A stretch of 64,000 nt of DNA from Nocardioides halotolerans DSM 19273 (GCF_000422805.1 NZ_KE383922.1:223984-287983), one strand, 5' to 3'; positions 50,136 through 63,015 are shown, counted from the first letter of the stretch. Notes: generated by a model not told the origin, from the letters alone. A program made the numbers and translations.

Positions 50136-50657
50136 ATGCGCGTGCTGGGCATCGACCCCGGGCTGACCCGGTGCGGGGTCGGCGTGGTCGAGGGGGAGAC
50201 CGGGCGCCCGCTGCGGCTGGTCGACGTGGGCGTCGTCCGCACGTCGGCGGACCTCGCGATCGCCCAGCGCCTGCTGAGCATCGAGGAGGCGCTCGACGCG
50301 TGGATCGAGGAGCACCGGCCCGACGTCGTGGCGGTGGAGCGGGTCTTCGCGCGCTCCGACGTCAGCACGGTGATGGGCACCGCGCAGGCCAGCGGCATCG
50401 CGATGGTGTGCGCGGCGCGCCGGGGCGTGCGGGTCGCGCTGCACACGCCGAGCGAGGTCAAGGCCGCCGTCTCCGGGAGCGGCCGGGCCGACAAGGCCCA
50501 GGTCGGCGCGATGGTCACCCGGATCCTGCGCCTCGACAGCACCCCCAAGCCGGCGGACGCCGCGGACGCCCTGGCGCTCGCGATCACGCACATCTGGCGC
50601 GGTGGCGCGCAGTCCCGGATCGAGGCGGCCCTGGCGGCCGCGGGGAGGACCCGATGA
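50136..50657 (+). CDS. ruvC: Holliday junction resolvase RuvC
   Basis: This 173-aa RNase H-fold endonuclease resolves Holliday junctions. The first catalytic Asp is in R-V-L-G-I-D-P-G near residue 7, the Glu in V-A-V-E-R-V-F near 67, and the Asp pair near the end in P-A-D-A-A-D-A-L-A. It overlaps ruvA by 4 nt (ATGA) and heads the ruvCAB operon behind an SOS box. Confidence 0.97.
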   Translation: MRVLGIDPGLTRCGVGVVEGETGRPLRLVDVGVVRTSADLAIAQRLLSIEEALDAWIEEHRPDVVAVERVFARSDVSTVMGTAQASGIAMVCAARRGVRVALHTPSEVKAAVSGSGRADKAQVGAMVTRILRLDSTPKPADAADALALAITHIWRGGAQSRIEAALAAAGRTR

Positions 50658-51249
50658 TCGCGTTCGTGCGTGGGCCCGTCGCCCAGGTGACGCTGTCGAG
50701 CGCCGTGGTCGAGGTCGGGGGAGTCGGGCTCGAGCTGATGTGCACGCCCGGCACCCTGGCGACGCTGCGCACCGGCCAGGTCGCCACGCTGCCGACCAGC
50801 ATGGTGGTCCGCGAGGACTCCCTCACCCTGTTCGGCTTCCTCGACGACGACGAGAAGGCCACCTTCGAGCTCGTGCAGACCGCCGGCGGCGTCGGCCCCA
50901 AGCTCGCGCAGGCGATGCTCGCCGTGCTCGACCCCGACGACCTGCGCCGCGCGGTCGCCGCCGACGACGTCAAGACGCTCACCAAGGTGCCCGGCATCGG
51001 CCAGAAAGTGGCGCAGCGGATCATCCTCGAGCTCAAGGACCGCCTCGGCACGCCGCTCGGCTCGACCGCCCGTCCCGGCGCGGCGCCCGCGGCCGCGACC
51101 TGGCGCGACCAGGTCCACCAGGGGCTCACCGGCCTCGGCTGGCCGGCCCGCGAGGCCGACCGCGCGGTCGACGCCGTGGCCGACCAGGCCGGCGACCATC
51201 CCGACGTCGGCGCGCTGCTGCGTGCCGCCCTCCAGACGCTGAGCCGCGC

Positions 51250-51253
<4 letters not shown>
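50654..51253 (+). CDS. ruvA: Holliday junction helicase DNA-binding subunit RuvA
   Basis: This 199-aa protein has an OB-fold N-terminus (M-I-A-F-V-R-G), two helix-hairpin-helix motifs (G-V-G-P-K-L-A near residue 80 and [11 protein letters not shown] near 115), an acidic/flexible linker and the C-terminal RuvB-binding domain. It holds the junction for RuvB-driven branch migration. It overlaps ruvB by 4 nt. Confidence 0.97.
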
Positions 51254-52281
<1,028 letters not shown>

Positions 52282-52360
52282 GCAGGCGGCCGGCCGGGGA
52301 GTGACCCGGATCGCACTCCCGATGCGGCGATAGCGGCGTCCCGCCGTAGACTCCCCCCTC

Positions 52361-52720
52361 GTGCAAGATCTGACTCCTGTGCTGTTCCTGGTCGGAATCG
52401 CGCTCCTGTTCTGGCTGCTGCTGGTCCGCCCACAGGTCCGCCGACAGCGGGAACTCGTCCACCTGCAGTCCACGTTGGAGGTGGGTGACGAGGTGATCCT
52501 CACCTCGGGTGTCTACGGCACGGTGCGCGGCCTCGAGGACGGCGTCGCGCAGGTCGAGATCGCCGACGGGGTGGCCATCAGGGTCGCCCGCGGCGCGGTC
52601 GGCCAGGTGGTCCGCGAGGTCGACAGCCCCGCTGACCACGACGCAGACGGCACGGACGAGACAGACGGCACCACCGGCACCGCGCAGACCCGCGACGGGG
52701 AAGCCTCGGAGGAGAACTGA
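52361..52720 (+). CDS. yajC: Preprotein translocase subunit YajC
   Basis: This 119-aa protein has one N-terminal membrane helix (about residues 6-22, ending L-L-V-R-P-Q-V-R-R-Q), a small conserved domain with V-G-D-E-V-I-L-T-S-G-V-Y-G-T-V, and a long acidic/Thr-rich tail. It associates with SecD and SecF in the Sec holo-translocon. The start is GTG; a TAGACT element lies 8 nt before it. secD begins 1 nt after its stop. Confidence 0.95.
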   Translation: MQDLTPVLFLVGIALLFWLLLVRPQVRRQRELVHLQSTLEVGDEVILTSGVYGTVRGLEDGVAQVEIADGVAIRVARGAVGQVVREVDSPADHDADGTDETDGTTGTAQTRDGEASEEN

Positions 52721-52721
52721 G

Positions 52722-54605
52722 ATGGCACGCAAGACCGCCCGGCCCGGACGCACCCTCGGGGTGTTCTTCCTCGGGTTGGCGATCGCCTTCGGGCTGGTGG
52801 CCCTCGCCGGCACCTGGAAGCCCGAGCTGGGACTCGACCTCCAGGGCGGCACCAGCATCCGGCTGACCCCCAAGGGCAGCCCGAGCTCGGAGTCCCTCAA
52901 CGAGGCCCGCAAGATCATCGACCAGCGCGTCAACGGCTCCGGCGTCGCCGAGGCCGAGGTCACCGTGCAGGGCAACAAGTACATCGTCGTCGAGATCCCG
53001 GGCGACAGCCGGCGAGACCTCGTCGACACGGTCAAGCGCCAGGCCCAGCTGAGGTTCCGGCTGGTCGCATGCTCCGACCAGGACCCCAGCCGCTGCCCGG
53101 GCAGTGGGGCGCAGGCGCCCCAGGACCCGACCGCGCCCGACACCGGCACCGGTGCCGGGGTGACCGCTCCGGCCGCACCCTCCGACAGCGCCGCGCCGTC
53201 CGACGCAGCCACGGACGCCGCTCCCAGCGACACCGCCACCGCCTCCGGCTCGGCCAACCGCGCCCCGGTCGGGTTCGCCGACGGCACCGACAGCCCGAGC
53301 CCCAGCGCAACTGACGGCGCGAGCGACGGCGCCAGCGAGAGCCCGGCTGCCGACGCGTCCGACGACCCGTCCGACGGTGCCACCGCGCCCAGCGACGCCG
53401 GCACGCCCACGAGCGCGCCCGTCATCCCGAGCCCCGAGGGCGGCCCCGACGTCGCCGACCCCCTGAAGTGGATCGACGCCCCCAACCAGGAGGCGATCGA
53501 CGCCTACAACGCCTTCACCTGCCCGCAGGACGGCACGCCGGTCAACGTCGACGACGACCCGGCCAAGCCGCTGGTCACCTGTGAGTGGGACGCCGAGTCC
53601 GGGGTGGCGCAGAAGTACCTGCTCTCCGCCTCGATGATCGAGGGCAACGAGCTCGACTCGGCCAGCGCCCAGATCCCGCAGAACTCTGTCAACTACGTCG
53701 TCTCGCTCGACTTCGACGGTGGCGGGACCAAGGCGTTCACCCAGATCTCCGAGGCCCTCGTGTGCCCCAGCGGCACCGTGCCGCCGTGCCGCCAGTTCGC
53801 CGCCGTCCTCGACGGCCAGGTGATCTCCGCGCCGACCATGAACTCGCTGATCACCAACGGCCAGGCGCAGATCGAGGGCAACTTCACCCAGGCCTCGGCC
53901 AAGAGCCTGGCCACCAGCCTCAAGTACGGCGCGCTGCCGGTCACGTTCACCGACTTCAGCGTCGAGACCGTGGGGCCCTCGCTCGCCGGTGACCAGCTCA
54001 CGGCCGGCATCACCGCGGGCATCGTCGGCCTGATCCTGGTGATGATCTACTGCATGTTCTACTACCGCGGTCTCGGCATCGTCGTGATCGGCTCGCTGCT
54101 GGTCGCGGGCGCGGCGACGTACGCCATGGTGCTGCTGCTCTCCAAGACCGCGAACTTCACGCTGACCCTCCCCGGCATCGCCGGTCTGATCGTCGCGGTC
54201 GGCATCACCGCCGACTCGTTCATCGTCTACTTCGAACGCATCCGCGACGAGATGCGCGACGGCAAGTCGATGCGGGTCGCGGTCGAGGCGGGCTGGGTCC
54301 GCGCCCGGGCGACCTGCCTGGCGGCCGACGCCGTCTCGCTGCTCGCGGCGATCGTGCTCTACATCTTCGCGGCCGGCGTGGTGCGCGGGTTCGCGTTCGC
54401 GCTGGGTCTCTCCACGCTGATCGACATCGTGGTGTTCTTCTGGTTCACCAAGCCGCTGGTCTCCGTCCTCGCCAAGACCTCCTTCTTCAACGGCGGGGGC
54501 AAGTGGTCCGGCCTCAGCGCCGAGACCCTCGGCGTGGACAAGATCGCTCCCGACCGACCACGGGTGGCGGCCGCCACCCGCACGAGCCAGGAGGGCACGG
54601 CCTGA
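52722..54605 (+). CDS. secD: Protein translocase subunit SecD
   Basis: This 627-aa membrane protein uses the proton gradient to pull exported proteins across the membrane. The first helix is at about residues 10-29. D-L-Q-G-G near 39 is typical, and five helices lie in the C-terminal third with G-I-T-A-D-S-F-I-V-Y-F-E-R-I-R-D-E near 500. The periplasmic part carries a Ser/Ala/Asp/Pro-rich low-complexity insert (about 121-245), lengthening it beyond many SecD proteins. It overlaps secF by one base. Confidence 0.96.
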   Translation: MARKTARPGRTLGVFFLGLAIAFGLVALAGTWKPELGLDLQGGTSIRLTPKGSPSSESLNEARKIIDQRVNGSGVAEAEVTVQGNKYIVVEIPGDSRRDLVDTVKRQAQLRFRLVACSDQDPSRCPGSGAQAPQDPTAPDTGTGAGVTAPAAPSDSAAPSDAATDAAPSDTATASGSANRAPVGFADGTDSPSPSATDGASDGASESPAADASDDPSDGATAPSDAGTPTSAPVIPSPEGGPDVADPLKWIDAPNQEAIDAYNAFTCPQDGTPVNVDDDPAKPLVTCEWDAESGVAQKYLLSASMIEGNELDSASAQIPQNSVNYVVSLDFDGGGTKAFTQISEALVCPSGTVPPCRQFAAVLDGQVISAPTMNSLITNGQAQIEGNFTQASAKSLATSLKYGALPVTFTDFSVETVGPSLAGDQLTAGITAGIVGLILVMIYCMFYYRGLGIVVIGSLLVAGAATYAMVLLLSKTANFTLTLPGIAGLIVAVGITADSFIVYFERIRDEMRDGKSMRVAVEAGWVRARATCLAADAVSLLAAIVLYIFAAGVVRGFAFALGLSTLIDIVVFFWFTKPLVSVLAKTSFFNGGGKWSGLSAETLGVDKIAPDRPRVAAATRTSQEGTA

Positions 54606-55852
54606 TGGGCAGGATCAGCCGGCTGGGCAACAGCCTCTACAACGGTTCGCGCTCCATCGACTTCGTCGGGCGCAAGTGGCTCTGGTACGCCGTCTCGGCC
54701 CTCATCGTGCTGCTCGCCGTCATCGGCCTCTCCGTCAAGGGCCTCAACTACGGCATCGAGTTCACCGGCGGCACCCAGTACAAGGTGACCCTGCCCAGTG
54801 ACCAGGTCACCCAGGACAACGCCGACGCCCTGCGCGAGGCGGTCGGCGGGCTCGGCATCGACAATGCCGGCTCGCCCGTGGTCAACACGTCGGGCGACAC
54901 CTCGATCCTCGTGCAGACCGAGGAGCTCACCAACGAGGAGAGCGACGAGGTCACCCAGACGATCATCGACACCGTCGGTGCGAGCACCGACGACATCTCT
55001 CAGGACCAGATCGGCGCGAGCTGGGGTGACGAGGTCAAGGACCGCGCCATCCTCGGCCTGGTCGTCTTCCTGTTCCTCGTGGTCCTCTTCATCTGGGCCT
55101 ACTTCCGGGAGTGGAAGATGTCGGCGGCGGCCATCGTGGCCCTGGCCCACGACGTCATCATCACCGTCGGCGTCTACGCGCTTTCCGGCTTCGAGGTCAC
55201 GCCCGCGACCGTCACCGGCCTGCTGACGATCCTCGGCTTCTCGCTCTACGACACCGTGGTCGTCTTCGACAAGGTCCGCGAGAACACCAAGAGCCTCCGG
55301 GCGAGCCGCACGACGTACGCCAAGGCCGCCAACCTCGCGGTCAACCAGACCCTGGTCCGGTCGATCAACACCTCGGTGGTCGCGCTGATCCCCGTGGGCG
55401 CGATCCTCTACGTCAGCGCGGTCCAGCTCGGCGCGAGCTCGTTGAAGGACCTCGCGCTCTCGCTGTTCGTCGGCATGGCGGCCGGCGCCTACTCCTCGAT
55501 CTTCATCGCGACGCCGCTGCTGGTGCACCTGAAGTCGACCGAGAGCGAGGTCGTCCTCGCCGAGCGCCGCGCCAAGGCGCGCGAGCGCCGCAACGTCGAC
55601 CGCTACGCCTCGGTGCCGGTGTTCAAGGAGGACATGCCGATCGCCGAGCCTGACGGGCCGGTGCCCGGTGCCCTGATGGTCGACGACGACCTCGACGACT
55701 TCGACGACGAGGACGACGCTCCGCGGCCGGCCTCGGCGCCCGAGGCGACGGGCCGGGGCCGCACGGTGCCGACCACGCAGCGCCCGGTCGGCCAGAGCCG
55801 TGCCTCCGGACGGCAGCAGCCGACCCGGCAGTCGCGCTCGAAGCGCAAGTGA
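54605..55852 (+). CDS. secF: Protein translocase subunit SecF
   Basis: This 415-aa partner of SecD has six helices. G-I-E-F-T-G-G-T-Q lies near residue 50 and G-F-S-L-Y-D-T-V-V-V-F-D-K-V-R-E-N near 212. The cytoplasmic C-terminal tail (about 335-415) is first very acidic (D-D-D-L-D-D-F-D-D-E-D-D) and then basic and Gln/Arg/Ser-rich, an actinobacterial feature. TGATG joins secD stop and secF start. Confidence 0.97.
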   Translation: MGRISRLGNSLYNGSRSIDFVGRKWLWYAVSALIVLLAVIGLSVKGLNYGIEFTGGTQYKVTLPSDQVTQDNADALREAVGGLGIDNAGSPVVNTSGDTSILVQTEELTNEESDEVTQTIIDTVGASTDDISQDQIGASWGDEVKDRAILGLVVFLFLVVLFIWAYFREWKMSAAAIVALAHDVIITVGVYALSGFEVTPATVTGLLTILGFSLYDTVVVFDKVRENTKSLRASRTTYAKAANLAVNQTLVRSINTSVVALIPVGAILYVSAVQLGASSLKDLALSLFVGMAAGAYSSIFIATPLLVHLKSTESEVVLAERRAKARERRNVDRYASVPVFKEDMPIAEPDGPVPGALMVDDDLDDFDDEDDAPRPASAPEATGRGRTVPTTQRPVGQSRASGRQQPTRQSRSKRK

Positions 55853-55862
55853 CCGACCTCCG

Positions 55863-56405
55863 GTGACCGCCGCGGCCCGGGAGGCGCTGGAGCGCCTGAT
55901 CGTCGACGTCCCGGACTACCCCGCGCCCGGCGTGGTGTTCAAGGACATCACCCCGCTGCTGGCCGACCACACGGCGTTCACCGAGGTGATCGACGCCCTC
56001 GCGGCGGCCGGCCGCGACGGGTCGGGCGCCACGGTCGTCGACAAGGTCGTCGGCATGGAGGCGCGTGGCTTCATCCTGGCCGCGCCGGTGGCGCTCGCGC
56101 TCGGCACCGGCTTCGTCCCGGTCCGCAAGGCCGGCAAGCTGCCCCGCGAGACGCACGCCGTCTCCTACGCGCTGGAGTACGGCGAGGCCACCCTCGAGGT
56201 GCACCGCGACGCCGTCGCGCCGGGGGAGCGGGTGCTGCTGGTCGACGACGTGCTCGCCACCGGGGGCACGGTCGCGGCGACCCGGAGCCTGGTCGAGGCG
56301 TGCGGCGGCGTCGCCGTCGGCGTGGCCGTCCTGATGGAGCTGTCCTTCCTGCCCGGCCGGGCCACCGTCGGCGACCTCCCTGTCCACACGCTCCTCACGA
56401 TCTGA
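55863..56405 (+). CDS. apt: Adenine phosphoribosyltransferase
   Basis: This 180-aa purine salvage enzyme converts adenine and PRPP to AMP. The PRPP-binding motif V-L-L-V-D-D-V-L-A-T-G-G-T lies near residue 125, with V-V-G-M-E-A-R-G-F and R-K-A-G-K-L-P typical of Apt. The GTG at 55863 is 10 nt after the secF stop. The position between secF and rel is conserved in actinobacteria. Confidence 0.96.
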   Translation: MTAAAREALERLIVDVPDYPAPGVVFKDITPLLADHTAFTEVIDALAAAGRDGSGATVVDKVVGMEARGFILAAPVALALGTGFVPVRKAGKLPRETHAVSYALEYGEATLEVHRDAVAPGERVLLVDDVLATGGTVAATRSLVEACGGVAVGVAVLMELSFLPGRATVGDLPVHTLLTI

Positions 56406-56411
56406 CCCGCG

Positions 56412-56417
56412 TACGCT
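56412..56417 (+). promoter_or_regulatory. Predicted -10 element of rel
   Basis: TACGCT ends 6 nt before the rel GTG, the leaderless pattern; rel may therefore have its own promoter besides read-through from apt. Confidence 0.5.
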
Positions 56418-56423
56418 GGACGG

Positions 56424-58823
<2,400 letters not shown>

Positions 58824-58828
58824 GGAGT

Positions 58829-58848
58829 TACTGACTCGCGAGTCAGTA
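58829..58848. promoter_or_regulatory. Perfect 20-bp palindrome between rel and the SMR pair
   Basis: TACTGACTCGCGAGTCAGTA is fully self-complementary, starts 6 nt after the rel stop and ends 26 nt before the first SMR gene. It has the size and symmetry of a TetR-type operator controlling the efflux pair, but it could also be a rel terminator. Confidence 0.6.
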
Positions 58849-58874
58849 GGTCATGCTGTCCGGGTGATGGCCCG

Positions 58875-59219
58875 GTGAACCGCTGGTGGCTCCTCGCGGG
58901 GGCGATCGTCACCGAGGTGGCCGGGACGATCTCGCTGCGCGGCGCCGTCGACCACGCCTGGCTCTACGCCGGCACGGTCGTCGGCGAGGCCGCGTCGTTC
59001 TACCTGCTCGTCAAGGTGCTGCAGACCGGCATGGCGCTCGGCGTCGTCTACGGCATCTGGAGCGCCCTCGGCGTCGGCGCGACCGCGGTGCTGTCGTCGG
59101 TGCTGTTCGACGAGGCCTTCACCGGACCGATGGTGCTCGGGCTGCTGCTGATCGTGGGCGGCGTGGTCCTGGTGGACGTCGGCTCGCACCCGCGGGCGAC
59201 CGGCAAAGAGGCGGCCTGA
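58875..59219 (+). CDS. SMR-family efflux protein, first of a pair
   Basis: This 114-aa small multidrug resistance protein has four helices and the essential Glu14 in A-I-V-T-E-V-A-G-T. V-V-Y-G-I-W-S-A-L-G near residue 58 is the family signature. The GTG at 58875 is the start. Overlap of its TGA with the next ATG shows the two SMR genes are made together, as in heterodimeric EbrAB-type pumps. Substrates (quaternary ammonium, guanidinium or dyes) cannot be predicted. Confidence 0.92.
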   Translation: MNRWWLLAGAIVTEVAGTISLRGAVDHAWLYAGTVVGEAASFYLLVKVLQTGMALGVVYGIWSALGVGATAVLSSVLFDEAFTGPMVLGLLLIVGGVVLVDVGSHPRATGKEAA

Positions 59220-59536
59220 TGGAGTGGGTCTACCTCGCCTGTGCGATCCCACTCGAGATCGCGTCGACGCTCGCCCTCCGCGTGGCCGCCGCGGGCCGCC
59301 CGCGCTGGTACGCCGGGGTCGTCCTCGGCTACGTCGCGTCGTTCGCGCTGCTGTCGCTGGCCCTGCACGAAGGCCTCGGCATCGGTGTCGCCTACGGCAT
59401 CTGGACCGCTGTCGGCGTCGCGCTCACCGCGGTCCTGAGCCACCGGCTCTTCGCCGAGCCCCTGACCCGCACCATGCTCCTCGGCATCGCCCTCATCGCG
59501 GCCGGCGTCGTCCTCCTCGAGACCGGCCACGGCTGA
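59219..59536 (+). CDS. SMR-family efflux protein, second of a pair
   Basis: This 105-aa protein with four helices has the essential Glu in A-I-P-L-E-I-A-S-T near residue 13 and V-A-Y-G-I-W-T-A-V-G near 60. It is clearly paralogous to the upstream gene and coupled through TGATG. A paired arrangement suggests an obligate heterodimer. Palindromic repeats follow before the convergent DUF349 gene. Confidence 0.92.
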   Translation: MEWVYLACAIPLEIASTLALRVAAAGRPRWYAGVVLGYVASFALLSLALHEGLGIGVAYGIWTAVGVALTAVLSHRLFAEPLTRTMLLGIALIAAGVVLLETGHG

Positions 59537-59539
59537 CGC

Positions 59540-59654
59540 CGCCGACCCGCGAGTCGGCGTTCGTGCTGATGAGTAACCGGCCGAGTCGTCGTTACTGATG
59601 AGCAGTAGCGCCGACTCGGCGTGTTACTCGTCAGCAGCAACGCCGACTCGGCGT
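59540..59654. repeat. Palindromic repeats between the SMR pair and the DUF349 gene
   Basis: CGCCGAC...GTCGGCG (59540-59559) is followed by two 32-bp direct repeats (59591-59622 and 59623-59654), each starting GTTACT and ending CGCCGACTCGGCG, itself a palindrome. They can terminate both convergent genes and share GTTACTGA with the palindrome upstream of the SMR genes. Confidence 0.75.
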
Positions 59655-59659
59655 CGACG

Positions 59660-60898
59660 TCAGCTGTAGTCGGCGGAGACCCGACGGGCCATCTCGAGGA
59701 AGGACTGGCGGGAGGCGAGGTTCTCCTCGAGCTCCTTGACCTGCTTGTCGTTGCCGGCCTCGCGGGCCTTGGCGAGGTCGGCCTCGACCTGGGCGATGGC
59801 GGCCTCGAGCTGGGTGACCATGTCGTCGGCGCGGGCGGACTTCTCGGGGTCGGACTTGCGCCACTGCTCGTCCTCGACGCCGCGGATCGCCTGCTCGACG
59901 GCGCGCATCCGGCCCTCGAGCTCCTTGATCTTCTCGCGCGGCACCTTGCCGGCCGCCTCCCAGCGCTCGGCGATGTCGCGGAGCCCGCGCTTGGCGGCGT
60001 CGAGGTCGGTGACGGGGAGCAGCGCCTCGGCCTCGACGAGGAGCTGCTCCTTCACCTCGGCGTTGGCGGCGTACTCCGCGTCGAGCGCGGCGTTCGTGGC
60101 GTCGCGAGCGCCGAAGAAGGTGTCCTGGGCGGCGCGGAAGCGGCGCCACAGCTCGTCGTCGACGTCCTTGGGCGCCGGGCCGGCGGCCTTCCACTGCCGC
60201 ATCAGGTCGCGGTAGCGGCCCGCGGTCGGACCCCACTCCGTCGAGTCGGCGAGCGACTCGGCCTCCTTGACCAGGCGCTGCTTGACCTCGCGGGCGGCGT
60301 CGCGTTTCTCGTTCTGCTCCGCGAAGTGCGTCTTGCGCCGCCGGGTGTACGACGTCCGGGCGCTCGAGAACCGCTTCCACAGCGCGTCGTCGCTCGCGCG
60401 GTCGATGCGGGGGAGCGCCTTCCACTCGTCGAGGAGCGTGCGGAGCCGGTTGGCCCCGGCCCGCCAGTCGCTGCCCTCGGCGATCTTCTCGGCCTCGGCG
60501 ACCAGCCGCTCCTTGGCGACCTTGGCCTCGGCGGACTTCTGCTGGCGCTCGGCCCGGCGGGCCTCGCGCTGGCCCTCGATCACCGGCCGCAGCGCCTCGA
60601 GCCGGGCGGTGAGCGAGGCGAGGTCGCCGACGGCGTTGGCGTCGGTCACCTGCCCCGAGACGGTCTTGACCGACTCGAGGGCCTCCTCGGGCGACAACAC
60701 GCCGGAGCGGATCCGCTGCTCGAGCAGCTCGACCTCGAAGGCGAGCGCCTCGAAGCGCTCGGTGAAGAACGTCAAGGCCTCGTCCGGGGTGCCGGCGGGG
60801 TACTGCCCGACCGGCCGTTCGCCGTCGGCGGTGCGGACGAAGACGTTCCCGTCCGCGTCGACGCGACCCCATTCGTGCAGCGACCCCTGGCTCATCAC
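59660..60898 (-). CDS. DUF349 domain protein
   Basis: This 412-aa, highly charged, almost entirely helical protein has several DUF349 repeats (W-R-A-G-A-N-R-L near residue 145, W-G-P-T-A-G-R-Y-R-D-L near 217, L-W-R-R-F-R-A-A-Q-D near 243, and similar). Coiled-coil segments lie at the end. DUF349 proteins are cytoplasmic with no firm function. It stands next to rel, where other actinobacteria also encode one. ATG at 60898; divergent from the metallo-hydrolase. Confidence 0.9.
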   Translation of the reverse strand: MMSQGSLHEWGRVDADGNVFVRTADGERPVGQYPAGTPDEALTFFTERFEALAFEVELLEQRIRSGVLSPEEALESVKTVSGQVTDANAVGDLASLTARLEALRPVIEGQREARRAERQQKSAEAKVAKERLVAEAEKIAEGSDWRAGANRLRTLLDEWKALPRIDRASDDALWKRFSSARTSYTRRRKTHFAEQNEKRDAAREVKQRLVKEAESLADSTEWGPTAGRYRDLMRQWKAAGPAPKDVDDELWRRFRAAQDTFFGARDATNAALDAEYAANAEVKEQLLVEAEALLPVTDLDAAKRGLRDIAERWEAAGKVPREKIKELEGRMRAVEQAIRGVEDEQWRKSDPEKSARADDMVTQLEAAIAQVEADLAKAREAGNDKQVKELEENLASRQSFLEMARRVSADYS

Positions 60899-60977
60899 TG
60901 CGGCATGGTAGTCAACGCAGATGTCCAGGACCTATCGGCCGCCCCCAACCGATGCGCGGGCGTGACCTCCCGGCCTA

Positions 60978-60983
60978 TAGAGT
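60978..60983 (+). promoter_or_regulatory. Predicted -10 element of the metallo-hydrolase gene
   Basis: TAGAGT ends 6 nt before the GTG at 60990, the leaderless pattern. TATAGA at 60976 is an alternative. Confidence 0.5.
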
Positions 60984-60989
60984 CGACCG

Positions 60990-61676
60990 GTGCTGATCGC
61001 CGGTTTCCCCGCAGGTCCGTGGGGCACCAACTGCTACGTCGTGGCGACGGCGCCCGGCTCCGAGTGCGTGGTCATCGACCCCGGCATGGAGTCCACCGAG
61101 GGTGTCGCGCGCGTCGTCGAGGAGCACCGCCTCAAGCCCGTGAGCGTGCTGGTGACCCACGGCCACGTCGACCACATGTTCTGCGTGGCCCCCGTCGCCG
61201 GGGCGTACGACGCCACGGCCTGGGTGCATCCGCGCGACCGGCACCTGCTCACCGACCCGCTGGCGGGCATGTCCCCGGAGACCGCCCGGATGATGCTGGG
61301 CGGCGACTACACCTGGGAGGAGCCCGACGACGTCCGCGAGCTCGGCGACCTCCAGGAGCTGGAGCTGGCGGGCCTCAGGTTCGTGGTCGACCACACGCCG
61401 GGCCACACCGAGGGCTCGGTGACCTTCCGCTCGCCGTACCCCGACGTCGACGAGGTCTCCGAGGTGATGTTCTCCGGCGACCTGCTCTTCGCGGGGTCGA
61501 TCGGCCGCACCGACCTCCCCGGCGGCGACCACCCGACGATGCTGCGCAGCCTCGCCACCAAGGTGCTGCCGCTGGCCGACGACGTCGTGGTGCTGCCGGG
61601 CCACGGCGAGCAGACCACCATCGGGCGCGAGCGCGCCACCAACCCGTTCCTCCTCGACCTCCCCGCACACCGCTGA
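60990..61676 (+). CDS. Metallo-beta-lactamase fold hydrolase, glyoxalase II-like
   Basis: This 228-aa protein has the zinc motif T-H-G-H-V-D-H near residue 54, H in D-H-T-P-G-H-T-E-G near 138, D in F-S-G-D-L-L-F near 167, and the last His in L-P-G-H-G near 210. It sits between rel and hisS as in mycobacteria. It may hydrolyse thioesters such as acylated mycothiol or S-lactoyl adducts, but the substrate is not known. hisS starts 4 nt downstream. Confidence 0.92.
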   Translation: MLIAGFPAGPWGTNCYVVATAPGSECVVIDPGMESTEGVARVVEEHRLKPVSVLVTHGHVDHMFCVAPVAGAYDATAWVHPRDRHLLTDPLAGMSPETARMMLGGDYTWEEPDDVRELGDLQELELAGLRFVVDHTPGHTEGSVTFRSPYPDVDEVSEVMFSGDLLFAGSIGRTDLPGGDHPTMLRSLATKVLPLADDVVVLPGHGEQTTIGRERATNPFLLDLPAHR

Positions 61677-61680
61677 GCCC

Positions 61681-63015
61681 ATGACCGACAAGCCCACCCC
61701 GCTGAGCGGGTTCCCCGAGCTGCTGCCCGAGCACCGCGCCGTCGAGCGGCAGGTGATCGCCAGCCTGTCGCGCACCTTCGAGCTGCACGGGTTCGCCAAC
61801 ATCGAGACCCGGGCCGTCGAGACCGTCGACCGGCTGTCGAAGGGCGGCGAGATCGACAAGGAGATCTACGCACTGCGCCGCCTCCAGGCCGACGACTCCG
61901 CGGGCGACTCGGGGCTGGCGCTCCACTTCGACCTCACCGTGCCGTTCGCGCGCTACGTGCTCGAGCACGCCGGCAAGCTCGAGTTCCCCTTCCGGCGCTT
62001 CCAGATCCAGCCGGCCTGGCGCGGCGAGCGGCCGCAGGACGGCCGCTACCGCCAGTTCACCCAGGCCGACATCGACATCGTCGGACGCGACGAGCTGGCG
62101 TTCCACCACGACGTCGAGGTCGTGCGCGTCATGGTCGAGGCGCTCGACGCCCTGCCGCTGCCGAACCTGTCGTTCCAGGTCAACAACCGCAAGCTGATCC
62201 AGGGCTTCTACCGCGGTCTCGGCATCCCCGAGGTCACGGCGGCGATCCGGCAGATCGACAAGCTCGACAAGCAGCCGGCCGAGGCGGTCAAGGCGCTGCT
62301 GGTCAGCGAGGCCGGTGCGACCGAGGAGCAGGCCGACCGCTGCCTCGAGCTCGCCACCATCCGGGTCGCCGACACGAGCTTCGTCGAGCGGGTCCGTGCC
62401 CTGGCCGACGAGTGCGGCGTCGCCGACGAGCTGCTCGACGTCGGGCTCAGCGAGCTCGCAGCCGTCGTCGAGGGCTGCGCCGGCGTCGTCAGCGACCACG
62501 TCACGGTCGAAGCCAACCTGCGGATCGCGCGCGGACTCGACTACTACACCGGCACCGTGCTCGAGGTCTTCATGGCCGGCTACGAGCGGCTCAAGTCCGT
62601 CGCCGGCGGCGGCCGCTACGACGCGCTCGCCAGCGACGGCCGGACGACGTACCCCGGCGTCGGCATCAGCTTCGGCGTCTCGCGCACGCTCGTGCCGCTG
62701 TTCGGCGACGGCGCGCTCGCGCCCGGCCCGAAGGTGCCGAGCGTCGTCCTGGTCGCCCTCGTCGACGAGGAGTCGCGGGCCGTCAGCGAGGACGTCGCGA
62801 CCGCGCTGCGCCGGCGCGGCATCGCCACCGAGGTCGCTCCGAGCGCGCAGAAGTTCGGCAAGCAGATCCGGTACGCCGAGCGGCGGGGCATCCCGTTCGT
62901 GTGGTTCCCCGGCGAGGCGCACGAGGTCAAGGACATCCGCAGCGGCGAGCAGCAGCCTGCCGACCCGACGAGCTGGACCCCACCAGACGCAGCAACAGAG
63001 GAGATCGTGCAGTGA
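61681..63015 (+). CDS. hisS: Histidyl-tRNA synthetase
   Basis: This 444-aa class II synthetase has the His-specific motif [13 protein letters not shown] near residue 282, motif 2 ([12 protein letters not shown]), and a C-terminal anticodon-binding domain from about 345. The TGA overlaps the aspS GTG by 4 nt (GTGA), so the two synthetases are translationally coupled. Confidence 0.97.
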   Translation: MTDKPTPLSGFPELLPEHRAVERQVIASLSRTFELHGFANIETRAVETVDRLSKGGEIDKEIYALRRLQADDSAGDSGLALHFDLTVPFARYVLEHAGKLEFPFRRFQIQPAWRGERPQDGRYRQFTQADIDIVGRDELAFHHDVEVVRVMVEALDALPLPNLSFQVNNRKLIQGFYRGLGIPEVTAAIRQIDKLDKQPAEAVKALLVSEAGATEEQADRCLELATIRVADTSFVERVRALADECGVADELLDVGLSELAAVVEGCAGVVSDHVTVEANLRIARGLDYYTGTVLEVFMAGYERLKSVAGGGRYDALASDGRTTYPGVGISFGVSRTLVPLFGDGALAPGPKVPSVVLVALVDEESRAVSEDVATALRRRGIATEVAPSAQKFGKQIRYAERRGIPFVWFPGEAHEVKDIRSGEQQPADPTSWTPPDAATEEIVQ

